Positions 27,086-35,347 of a DNA stretch of 64,000 bases are shown piece after piece. A model generated the notes under the pieces. That model saw only the letters and a program-made list of their open reading frames with translations, was not told where the DNA came from and made no database searches. Origin of the DNA: Chitinophaga pollutisoli (GTDB lineage Bacteria > Bacteroidota > Bacteroidia > Chitinophagales > Chitinophagaceae); the NCBI RefSeq assembly GCF_038396755.1, contig NZ_CP149822.1:1426001-1490000 (forward strand), read 5' to 3'. The position numbers and the translations under genes are program-made. Numbering within the stretch: position 1 is the first letter of the stretch; each line of letters begins with the position of its first letter.

Positions 27086-27922
27086 TTACTTCACCACCGC
27101 ACGTATCACCCCTTCAAAAAATCCCTTGCTCTCCGCGATCCCCGGTAAAGGATCCGCCATATTCTTCTCGTATTCTATACTGCTGATACCTTTGTAATTG
27201 ATTTTTTCCATCGATTGCACGAAAGCGGGAAAATCAATGACGCCACGGCCGATTTCCGTGGGTTTGCCCTGGTTGGAAGCCGCCGTTACATCTTTCAGGT
27301 GAAGATCGAAGATGCGTTCTTTATACAACTTCAACGCCTTGCCGGGCTCCTCCCCTGCGCGCATCGCATGCCCGATATCCAGGCAGATACCCAAACGCGC
27401 ATCGCGGTTTTTGATAAGGTCGTACACGTTCTTCGGACCGGGGTACAGCTTGTCTTCCGGGCCATGGTTATGGATCGCCAGGCGGATGTTGGTGGCTTTG
27501 ATTTTCGCCTCGGTGTAATCCAGCAGCTCGGGATTAGGCACACCCACAATCAGCGGAACGCCTACCTTCGCGGCATAAGCGAATGCATCATCCACGGCTT
27601 TTTCAGATTTCATGTAAATCACCCCTACCGCATACACATTGATGTTCGCGGCTTTGAACTTGCCCAGCACCTCGGCGATCTTCGCTTCGGAACTGTTCAG
27701 GGGAAGATGGATGTCTTTCACGGAAATATGTGCGATGCCGGCCCGCTGCATCTGGGCAATAGCTTCATCCACGGAGAATTTGGCGAAAGTGTACCCCGCC
27801 ATCCCCATGGGAAAACCTTGCCCCTTCGGTTTGGGAGCCGCCGCTACGGCCGCCAATGGGCCCGCTGCCGTGGCAGCCAGTCCCAACGCATTTTGCAGCA
27901 GGAAATTTCTTCTGGTAGACAT
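27086..27922 (-). CDS. Tat-exported sugar phosphate isomerase/epimerase-like TIM-barrel protein
   Basis: 278 residues with an N-terminal twin-arginine signal (STRRNFLLQNALGLAATAAG), so probably exported to the periplasm. The body is an AP-endonuclease-2-type TIM barrel (xylose-isomerase-like): FSVDEAIAQMQRAGIAHISVKDIHLP, IRLAIHNHGPEDKLYPGPKNV, LGICLDIGHAMRAGE, IFDLHLKDV and GISSIEYEKN. The metal-ligand His, Asp and Glu residues expected of the family are visible in these segments. Family members isomerise or epimerise sugars and inositols; the substrate is not evident. It is monocistronic and has its own terminator. Confidence 0.87.
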   Translation of the reverse strand: MSTRRNFLLQNALGLAATAAGPLAAVAAAPKPKGQGFPMGMAGYTFAKFSVDEAIAQMQRAGIAHISVKDIHLPLNSSEAKIAEVLGKFKAANINVYAVGVIYMKSEKAVDDAFAYAAKVGVPLIVGVPNPELLDYTEAKIKATNIRLAIHNHGPEDKLYPGPKNVYDLIKNRDARLGICLDIGHAMRAGEEPGKALKLYKERIFDLHLKDVTAASNQGKPTEIGRGVIDFPAFVQSMEKINYKGISSIEYEKNMADPLPGIAESKGFFEGVIRAVVK

Positions 27923-28034
27923 ATGCTTTGTAAGATTATTTTATCCCAATATGGGAATTTTCCGGGATTTTTTTCCGGGGAAATGCACCGGCGGAGCGGC
28001 CGGCGCATTTCCAACGTTGTAAATCGTTCCTTCT

Positions 28035-28919
28035 TCACGCAGCAGCGGCGACAGCCGCCAGCGCATTGTTGTCGTCGCCATCTTTCCGCCGGCGGAACTT
28101 CCCCTTCAGCGGACTGCCCGCTATCGCCCGGCTGATGCTCACCATCTGCCGGTAATCCAGCCGGCCGAAGTGATGCGTCAACACATACGTCAACACAAAC
28201 AATCCCCCGATGCAGACGTACCCGTACAGCGTTTTGGTGGCATCCAGCAAGGCCTGCACCTGCACGGGAGCGTACAGCGCCATACCGCCGTTTTACTGCA
28301 CGGCGTCCATCCCCGTGGCCAGGTTGGCCGCGCTCTGCCAGGTCAGCTGATATTGCGCCCAGGAATACACGGCGGCAAACAAGGCCGCGCCCACAAAGGT
28401 GCGCACTACCATCAACACGCTCACCGCGCTCAGCATCTCGTCCATCGGCAGTGTGCTCATCGCGTAGTACCAGATCCCGATAAACAGGACCGTCATCCCC
28501 AACCCTTTCACCATGCTGATCACATAAAGATATTCGATGTCGATAACGGGCGCCATGAGGAAGTACATGCTCACGCTGTACGCCATAAAACACAGGTATC
28601 CCCCGAAAATGAAATATTCCAGATGCCATCCGCGCTTAAACCCGATCACGCCCATCAGCCCCCTGATAGCGATGCCCGCGATCATCCACGCGTACAACAC
28701 GGCATTGGTGTAATTGTCGTATCCCAGCACACCGGTGGTGAAAGAGGTTTGCATCGCCGCGGTACCCATGTACACACCCAAACTGAAAAGCAACAGCAAA
28801 CCGTGCAGCACCGGCGTTTTGCGGAACACCCGCACATCCATAAAGGGTTGCGGCAAAGTCAGTTGGCGCCAGATGAACACTACCACCTGAAAAAGTCCTT
28901 TGTCGTATATCGCGTTCAT
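28035..28919 (-). pseudogene. Remnant of DHA2/EmrB-type MFS efflux transporter
   Basis: Reading leftwards from 28919, about 208 codons match the C-terminal part of a Bacteroidota EmrB-like transporter (QLTLPQPFMDVRVFRKTPVLHG; GVLGYDNYTNAVLYAWMI; GIWYYAMSTLPMDEML), then an in-frame TAA at 28293-28295 interrupts it. The same frame continues after the stop (GGMALYAPVQVQALLDATK; VLTHHFGRLDYRQM) to 28035. A full protein is ~530 residues; here the beginning (MNAIYDKGLF) is joined directly to the second half, so roughly the first 200 residues are missing. Deletion plus nonsense codon make it non-functional. Confidence 0.85.
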
Positions 28920-28925
28920 GATTGC

Positions 28926-29168
28926 TTATTCCAATGTGATGACCACATTCATCCCCGCGCACAGCAGGGCGAGGTCTTCAACCGTATTATCCTGTGTAAA
29001 AGCTTCCACCTGCGCGGCATTGGTATAGCTGCTGTCGCCCAAGTGGAAATATTGCCGCAGCACCCAAACGAGCGCCGCCGCTATCAGCATGAATGCGGCG
29101 ATGTTGATGTACACCATCCACCTTTTGTGCTTCCCTGTTTTCCTGTTATTATAATGTTGCGTTGCCAT
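28926..29168 (-). pseudogene. Remnant of HlyD/EmrA-type membrane fusion protein
   Basis: Eighty codons that start like an EmrA-type adaptor: a basic cytoplasmic end, the membrane anchor WMVYINIAAFMLIAAALVWVL and SYTNAAQVEAF, where the biotinyl-lipoyl-like domain should begin. The sequence then jumps to a C-terminal-looking LLCAGMNVVITLE and stops. A functional adaptor is ~350 residues, so the coiled-coil and barrel domains have been lost by an internal deletion. It lies 6 bp upstream of the MFS remnant in the usual adaptor-transporter order. Confidence 0.78.
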
Positions 29169-29198
29169 TTTCTGCAATTGTGTTTTCGTGTGTGGTAA

Positions 29199-29512
29199 TT
29201 ATAATTGTCCCGCTGTTTTGAGGAGCTGATAATATGTATAGAGGATATTGATCCCTTCGGCATGCATGCGCCGGATGTTTTTCAGGCGTTTATTGGCCAG
29301 GGCGATGTTATCGGTATAGACTCCGCGCTGGTTGTACAGTTTGCTGAGGTCGAAATAGTTGCCGGCGGCTACCTTCAGGAGGGGTTGGCCGCTTCGGTGA
29401 GCCGGAAAATCTCCGGCAAGGTGAGCACGCGGCGGATGGAGTCCTGCGCGTGAAGCCGTATGGCCGCCAATAAGCCGCCGGTGATGAACAATAGGATGGT
29501 TATTTATCTCAT
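29199..29512 (-). pseudogene. Remnant of TolC-family outer-membrane efflux protein
   Basis: From ATG 29512 the frame reads M-R-stop, then continues as a signal peptide and start of a TolC-like protein (ITILLFITGGLLAAIRLHAQ; RVLTLPEIFRLTEAANPS). A missing base near 29380 shifts the frame to LKVAAGNYFDLSKLYNQR, NIALANKRLKNIRRMHAEGIN, and a C-terminal-like ILYTYYQLLKTAGQL ending at 29199. Only about 100 of ~430 residues remain. It completes the outer-membrane / adaptor / transporter set of an EmrAB-TolC-type operon, all three genes broken. Confidence 0.72.
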
Positions 29513-29568
29513 GATATTAATTCGTCAAACATCGTATGGTTAAATACTCAACCATATGGGCAAAAAAA

Positions 29569-30015
29569 TCAGTGCGTCAGGTTTTGGCGCATTTTAGCGA
29601 TGACCTGGCTGACTTTCTCCATTTCTTCGAGGCTGATATCGGATTCGATGCGGCGGAAGAAATCGTCGAGCGCCGGCATGAAGGCTTCCATGAACTCGCG
29701 GCCGGCTTTGGTGAGGGCGATGATTTTGTTGCGCCGGTCGGAAGGATCTTCTGTCCGGACAACGAGTTTCCTTTTGGAAAGGTTATCGATCAGCGGGGTG
29801 ATGCTGGCTTTGTTTTTAATGAGGAGGTTGGCGATTTCCTGCTGGTTCACTTCTTGGCCGCGCCAGAGCACCAGGAGGAGCTGCATCATTTCGTAGGTGA
29901 TGTCGTAATCGCCTTCTTTGATGATTTTAGAAATGAACTGCCGCATGGCGGAACGAAGGCCGGTGATGGCGTCGAGTACGCCGCGGATGTGTTCAAATTC
30001 TTTCGATGGTATCAT
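29569..30015 (-). CDS. MarR-family transcriptional regulator
   Basis: The ATG at 30015 (MIPSKEFEHIRGV) gives 148 residues, normal for MarR. A winged helix spans about residues 45-105: YEMMQLLLVLWRGQEVNQQEIANLLIKNKASITPLIDNLSKRKLVVRTEDPSDRRNKIIAL, with the DxRxxxxxLT-type wing (DPSDRRNKIIALTKAG). N- and C-terminal helices form the dimer interface. It heads the efflux operon whose three structural genes are now remnants, so it probably once repressed that operon in response to a toxic ligand. The regulator itself shows no damage. Confidence 0.88.
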   Translation of the reverse strand: MIPSKEFEHIRGVLDAITGLRSAMRQFISKIIKEGDYDITYEMMQLLLVLWRGQEVNQQEIANLLIKNKASITPLIDNLSKRKLVVRTEDPSDRRNKIIALTKAGREFMEAFMPALDDFFRRIESDISLEEMEKVSQVIAKMRQNLTH

Positions 30016-30524
30016 AACAATGCAAAGTGTACAAAAATAATAGTTAAACATCAAACTGATTAGGGTAACATGTATCCACTTAACCTGCATTGCAGTTAAT
30101 ATCAACGGGTTGCAAAAAACCGTCGGGGTATGCGGGGCGGAGGGGTATCATGCAATAAAAGTAAAGCGCGCGTAAGCAATTCGCAAGCATCTGTAAGAAA
30201 AAATAATCCACATCACTATAAATCCATCCCTTTTGCGCTTATATTAGTCTTGAATTCGCAATTCCGATAAGGCAAAAGCATTTTCACGGGAAATCATTTA
30301 TATAGAAAGCTCAGGAGATCTAAAATCAAAATCGAAATCAGCATCAAAATCGAAATCGCTATTCCTTAACACACTGTATACGTACAAACGGTAAACCCTC
30401 GGGAAGGGCGCGCCTTACCCTGTTTTAAAACATCCGGCAGCCCGCCATTTCGTGCTATCCAGCATGTCAATTGTCTATGTCATTAATCGTCAACCAGTTT
30501 ATTACCCACACTAAATCAGCTACC
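30016..30524 (+). other. 509-bp intergenic region upstream of SusC, with an 18-bp-period direct repeat
   Basis: No gene is seen. The 15-mer ATCAAAATCGAAATC occurs at 30325-30339 and again at 30343-30357. The region should contain promoters for the leftward MarR gene and the rightward SusC gene. No riboswitch fold was recognised. Confidence 0.5.
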
Positions 30525-33500
30525 ATGAGAAGATTGCTCAGGCTATTAACGGTCATTTCGTTAATACTCTTCCTGTTGCCTGCCGTTTCCCTGGCGCAGC
30601 AGCAAAAAGCCATTACCGGCACCGTGTTGTCGGACGACGGCACGCCCATGCCGGGCGTATCCATCCGCATTAAAGGCACCACCCGCTTCGCCCAGTCTGA
30701 TGGCTCCGGCGGGTTCACCATCCAGGCCGCGAAAGGCGAAATACTGGAGTTCTCCTTTATCGGCTACCAAACCAAAGACGTGGCCGTCGGCGACAGCGAC
30801 GCGCTGCGCATTGTATTGGAATCAACGGCCAGCGCCCTCGGCGAGGTAGTAGTTACCGCTATGGGCATCAAAAAAGAACGTAAAGCGCTCGGGTACTCGG
30901 TGCAAGACATCAAGGCCGACGAACTGATGAAGAACAAAGACCCCAACCTCATCAATTCCCTCAACGGCAAAATCGCCGGCCTGAACATCACCAACTCCGG
31001 CGGCGCTCCCGGCTCCTCGGCTTCCATCGTGATCCGCGGCGGCACTTCGCTCGAACGCGATAACCAGCCGTTGTTCGTGATCGACGGCATGCCGGTCGAT
31101 AACTCCACCGGCCAGGGCGACAACAGCGCCTTCGACGGCATGATCAACCGCTCCACCACCAACAGCAACCGCGCAATGGACCTCAACCCGGAAGACATCG
31201 AAAGCATTTCCGTCCTCAAAGGCCCCGCTGCCGCCGCGCTTTACGGCATCCGCGCGGCCAACGGCGCCATCGTCATCACTACCAAAAAAGGCAAAGAAGG
31301 CGTCGTTTCCGGCTCCGTTACCTCCCGCTACACCAACAGCTGGGTGAACAAACTGCCCGACCAGCAAAGCACCTTCAAACAAGGTTCCTCCCTCAACGGG
31401 AACTTCACCGATAAAACCACCGTTTCCTGGGGCAAACGATTCGAAGCCGGCGAACCCGTATATGATAACCTCGGGGATTTCTTCAAACGCGGCGACGCTT
31501 TCGATAACAATTTCACCGTTACCGGGGGCAGCAAAACCGGCAACTTCTTCCTCTCCGGTTCGGACCTGCGGCAGTCCGGCATTGTGCGGACGACCGGTTT
31601 CGCGCGTTCTACCCTCCGCTTCAACGGCGAGCAAAAGATCGGACGGTTTACTTTCGGCATCAATTCTTCCTTCGCCCACTCCAACACCACCAAGACCCTC
31701 ACCGCCAACGGTCTTTGGGAGTCCGGCGGCAACGGTGCGCTGGAAGGTGCCCTCATCTGGCCCCGCAACCACCGCATGAGCAACTGGATCGACGCCAGCG
31801 GACAGAAAATCCGTTTGCTGCCGGATATCAGCCTGGACGCTTCCGGCGATCTCGAAAACCCTTACTGGATCCTCAACCGTAACCCCCAGGGCGACAAAAC
31901 CAACCGCTGGCTCGGAACGGCTTACACCAACGTCAAAATCACCGACTGGCTGGATGCAACTTACCGGCTCGGTATCGATAACTACGTGACGCAGTTCAGC
32001 AATATCATCGCTCCCGGCTCTTCCGTGAAAGAAGCCTGGCTCAGGGGCATGGTTTCCGAAACCGATCTGAACTACCAGTACATCAATTCCAACTTCATGC
32101 TGAATTTCCATAAAACGTTCGGCAAGGATTGGGACGTGAATTTCCTGGTGGGCAGCATGGCGGAAGATTTCAAAAAGAAATCCAACTCGCTGCGCGCCGA
32201 AAACCTGTTGCTGCCGGATAAATACACCATCAACAACGCCGACCGCCGCGACCGGTACGCATTGCAGAAAGTAGAGCGCTCCCGCCTCGTGGGCGCTTAC
32301 GGCGACCTGCGTATTTCCTACAAGAACATGGTGTTCCTCAGCGCCACCGGGCGTAATGACTGGACGTCCACCTTGTCGCAGAATTACTGGTCGTTCTTCT
32401 ACCCTTCCGTGAGCGGCAGTTTCGTATTCACCGAGCTGATGGAAAACCGCAGCATCCTCAGCTTCGGCAAGGTGCGCGCGTCGTGGGCGCAGGTAGGCAA
32501 GGTGGCCCCGGCTTACCAGACCACCACTTACCTGAAAGTTCCCGAACTGACCATCGGCGGCGGTTTCCGTAACGAATGGACGCGCGGCAATCCCAATATG
32601 AAACCGGAAACGACCACCTCCACCGAGATCGGTACCGAACTGCGTTTCCTCAATAACAGGCTGGGTGTGGATTTCACGTATTACATCAACAACAGTCGCG
32701 ATCAGATCCTCCAGCCCCGCGTTTCCAACGCTACCGGTTACATCCTCAGTTACGTAAACACCGGCGAGATCGAGAACAAGGGCATCGAGGTGATCCTCAA
32801 CGCCAATCCCATCCGCAAGGCGGACTTCAATTGGGACATCGCGCTGAACTTCTCCAAAAACAAAGGCAGGGTGAAATCGCTCCCCGGATCGCTGCCTATC
32901 CTGTATGTAACGGATGTGCAGGTGGGTAACGCCAAAGCCGCGTCCTTCGACGGCGGCAACTTCATGGGCATCAGCGGTTCCCGTTGGCAGCGCTCTCCCG
33001 ATGGCGATCTCCTCCTCGATGCCGCGGGCTATCCCATCCTTTCCGGCAACACCACCGAGAACGTAGGCAACCGCGAACCGGATCTGCTGGGTGGTATCAA
33101 CAACAGCTTCACTTACAAAAACTGGAACCTGTCATTCCTCTGGGACTTCCGCCTGGGCGGCGATGTGTTCAACGGCACAGAGTACATGCTCGTGTCCAAC
33201 GGCCTGAGCACGCTGACCGGGAACCGTGATGCTGATATCACCTTCAACGGCGTAACGCTCAACACGACCACCAATAAATATGAACCGCGCACCACTACGG
33301 TGAAAGCGTCGGAAAAATATTACCGTGAGCTGTACCTGAACAACATTCCTTTCTTCGTGGAGAAAGTGAACTGGATGCGCCTGCGTTCCCTTTCGCTGAC
33401 CTACAACCTGCCGAAAAATCTCTTCACGCAGCTGAAGTGGGTGAAAGACGCATCGTTGAGCCTGAACGGCAACAACCTGCTGCTTTTCACGAATTATACC

Positions 33501-33623
33501 GGCATGGATCCTGAAACAAGCGCCGCCGGCGCCGGGGTAATCGGTTCCGGCTCCGTGGGTATCGATTACGGGGGGATTCCTTCCACGTCGGGCCTGGGTG
33601 TGAGCTTAAATGTTAAATTCTAA
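30525..33623 (+). CDS. SusC/RagA-family TonB-linked outer-membrane protein
   Basis: The ATG at 30525 (MRRLLRLLTVISLILFLLP) gives 1032 residues with a clear signal peptide ending SLAQQ. A carboxypeptidase-regulatory-like domain follows (ITGTVLSDDGTPMPGVSIRIKGTT, about 27-110), then the plug (IVIRGGTSLERDNQPLFVIDGMPVDNS; SVLKGPAAAALYGIRAANGAIVITTKKG) and a long barrel ending SLNVKF. It has no STN domain, so it is not expected to signal through FecR. It pairs with the SusD gene 2 bp downstream. No hydrolase or sensor is adjacent, so the imported substrate cannot be inferred. Confidence 0.95.
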   Translation: MRRLLRLLTVISLILFLLPAVSLAQQQKAITGTVLSDDGTPMPGVSIRIKGTTRFAQSDGSGGFTIQAAKGEILEFSFIGYQTKDVAVGDSDALRIVLESTASALGEVVVTAMGIKKERKALGYSVQDIKADELMKNKDPNLINSLNGKIAGLNITNSGGAPGSSASIVIRGGTSLERDNQPLFVIDGMPVDNSTGQGDNSAFDGMINRSTTNSNRAMDLNPEDIESISVLKGPAAAALYGIRAANGAIVITTKKGKEGVVSGSVTSRYTNSWVNKLPDQQSTFKQGSSLNGNFTDKTTVSWGKRFEAGEPVYDNLGDFFKRGDAFDNNFTVTGGSKTGNFFLSGSDLRQSGIVRTTGFARSTLRFNGEQKIGRFTFGINSSFAHSNTTKTLTANGLWESGGNGALEGALIWPRNHRMSNWIDASGQKIRLLPDISLDASGDLENPYWILNRNPQGDKTNRWLGTAYTNVKITDWLDATYRLGIDNYVTQFSNIIAPGSSVKEAWLRGMVSETDLNYQYINSNFMLNFHKTFGKDWDVNFLVGSMAEDFKKKSNSLRAENLLLPDKYTINNADRRDRYALQKVERSRLVGAYGDLRISYKNMVFLSATGRNDWTSTLSQNYWSFFYPSVSGSFVFTELMENRSILSFGKVRASWAQVGKVAPAYQTTTYLKVPELTIGGGFRNEWTRGNPNMKPETTTSTEIGTELRFLNNRLGVDFTYYINNSRDQILQPRVSNATGYILSYVNTGEIENKGIEVILNANPIRKADFNWDIALNFSKNKGRVKSLPGSLPILYVTDVQVGNAKAASFDGGNFMGISGSRWQRSPDGDLLLDAAGYPILSGNTTENVGNREPDLLGGINNSFTYKNWNLSFLWDFRLGGDVFNGTEYMLVSNGLSTLTGNRDADITFNGVTLNTTTNKYEPRTTTVKASEKYYRELYLNNIPFFVEKVNWMRLRSLSLTYNLPKNLFTQLKWVKDASLSLNGNNLLLFTNYTGMDPETSAAGAGVIGSGSVGIDYGGIPSTSGLGVSLNVKF

Positions 33624-33625
33624 TT

Positions 33626-35248
33626 ATGAGGAACATGAAAAAGATAATCTGCATTCTCACCATAGCCGCCATGGCGTTTTCTTCCTGCACCAAATGGCTG
33701 GACATCAACAATAACCCGAACGTTGGCCAGGAAGACGATCCCACGGCCGACCAGCGCCTGGCGCCCATTATCTCCCAGTTCGTGGACGGGTATGAAAGCG
33801 CCGGCACCCGTGCTGGCGTTATCACGCAGCAACTGGCCACCATTTACAGCACCTCCCTGGCCGCCTATCACCTCAGCCGCTGGAACTCCACCGCCGCCAC
33901 TTCCGCTATTGCAGGATGGCCCTGGCAGAGCTGGTACGTGAATACCGCAGTGAACCTGCAACCCATGATCAAAGCGGCGCAGAAAGTGGATGCCTGGCAT
34001 TATGTGGGCGTAGCCAAGGTCATCAAGGCATGGGGCTTTGGGTATATGTCCGATTACTACGGCATGCTGCCGTATGAAGACTTCGATAATCCCGCCGTGC
34101 TGACGCCTAAATTCGACGACGGCGCATATGTTCAGACCAAAGTGCTCGCCCTGCTCGACGAAGCCATCGCTGATCTGCAAAAGACCCAGGGCCCAGCGGC
34201 CCCGGCGCTCGCCAAAGGCGATATCCTGCATGGCGGCAGCGCCAGCGACTGGATCAAAACCGCATATGCCCTGAAGGCCCGCTTCCTCCTACATACTTCC
34301 AAAAAAGCGGACTTCAATCCCCAGGCAGTTCTCGACTTGCTCGCCAACGCTCCCAAAACGGCAGACGAAAGCGCCATCATGCAATATGTGGATGAATCCC
34401 CGGCCAGCACAACTGTTCAGGCGGCCCTGCAATATGTGAACATCAACAACAACTACCGTCCTACCAAACTGTTCATCGATTACCTCACGAACAATTACAC
34501 CGGCGCACCAACCGGCGCCGCCAACATGGAAGATCCGCGCGCCGCCATGATGATCCCCAGCGCTACCAATGCCGCCGGCGAACTGGTGCGTTCAGAAGGC
34601 GTGGATATGGCGTCGGATTTGCCGAAATCCGGTCCTGCCGCGGGAGATACGCGCTTTATCACCCTGCGGAAAAGCCCAGTGGCGCCCAAGCCCGGCGACA
34701 AGATTGTCTCTACCGGTTCGTGGTACACCCAGCGTGGCGGCAAAGGGCTTTTACTGACCCATGCCGAGATGCGTTTCATCGAGGCGGAGATGCTGTTTCG
34801 CCAGGGCAAAACCGGCGAAGCGCTTACCGCTTATCAGGCGGGAATCCGTTCACATATGACGATCATGAGCGTGCCGGTGGATTCCATCAACAAGTTCCTG
34901 GCCAGCACGTCTGTGGTGCAGTCCGCCGGACAGCTGACCATGAGCCATATCATGATCCAGAAATGGATCGCGCTGAGCTATTCTCCCGAAGCCTGGATGG
35001 ATATGCGCCGCATGAATTTCTGTACCGACGCGGGCGGCAACTACAACGAAGCCGCCGGCATCTACAAGGGCTTCAAACGTCCTTCGCACGTCATGCCGGA
35101 AGGTTACCCCAGTCCAACCGACTGGCCGCGCCGTTGCGCCGTACCTTCCTACGAGGTCAACTACAACCTGCAACAGGTATTGGCGGCGAATCCCAATGCT
35201 TCGAACCCGACTTACATGGCGGAACCCGTGTGGTGGGACAAGCCCTGA
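33626..35248 (+). CDS. SusD/RagB-family lipoprotein (SusD-like type 2)
   Basis: 540 residues. Signal and lipobox in AAMAFSSC, followed by TKWLDINNNPN. The segments PTADQRLAPIISQFVDGYES, WAYVG-like YVGVAKVIKAWGFGYMSDYYGMLPYEDF, IKTAYALKARFLLHTS and LLTHAEMRFIEAEMLFRQGKTGEALTAYQAGI are typical of the SusD-like_2 group. It starts 2 bp after SusC and would act as its surface substrate-binding lid. A terminator follows at 35270-35309, so the transcript probably contains only these two genes. Confidence 0.93.
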   Translation: MRNMKKIICILTIAAMAFSSCTKWLDINNNPNVGQEDDPTADQRLAPIISQFVDGYESAGTRAGVITQQLATIYSTSLAAYHLSRWNSTAATSAIAGWPWQSWYVNTAVNLQPMIKAAQKVDAWHYVGVAKVIKAWGFGYMSDYYGMLPYEDFDNPAVLTPKFDDGAYVQTKVLALLDEAIADLQKTQGPAAPALAKGDILHGGSASDWIKTAYALKARFLLHTSKKADFNPQAVLDLLANAPKTADESAIMQYVDESPASTTVQAALQYVNINNNYRPTKLFIDYLTNNYTGAPTGAANMEDPRAAMMIPSATNAAGELVRSEGVDMASDLPKSGPAAGDTRFITLRKSPVAPKPGDKIVSTGSWYTQRGGKGLLLTHAEMRFIEAEMLFRQGKTGEALTAYQAGIRSHMTIMSVPVDSINKFLASTSVVQSAGQLTMSHIMIQKWIALSYSPEAWMDMRRMNFCTDAGGNYNEAAGIYKGFKRPSHVMPEGYPSPTDWPRRCAVPSYEVNYNLQQVLAANPNASNPTYMAEPVWWDKP

Positions 35249-35269
35249 GTTAACGGATGCTTTTCCGAT

Positions 35270-35309
35270 AACGACGGCGCTCCGGGGATCCGGGGCGCCG
35301 TCGTTCTTT
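35270..35309 (+). terminator. Intrinsic terminator of the SusCD pair
   Basis: AACGACGGCGC (35270-35280) pairs with GCGCCGTCGTT (35295-35305) and is followed by CTTTC, 22 bp after the SusD stop. Confidence 0.75.
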
Positions 35310-35335
35310 CCGCTGGTGTTGGCTCCGGGAATGCT

Positions 35336-35343
35336 TACCTTTG
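35336..35343 (+). promoter_or_regulatory. Bacteroidota-type -7 element (TACCTTTG) before the helicase gene
   Basis: TACCTTTG is an exact TAnnTTTG match ending 5 bases before the ATG at 35348, which would place the transcript start at or next to the start codon. A convincing -33 TTTG at 19-20 bp is not visible, so support is partial. Confidence 0.4.
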
Positions 35344-35347
35344 CAGG

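Noticed and set aside
30525-35248. Polysaccharide utilisation locus with a predictable substrate
   Set aside because: Only SusC and SusD are present, with no glycoside hydrolase, lyase or sensor nearby, so no substrate can be assigned.
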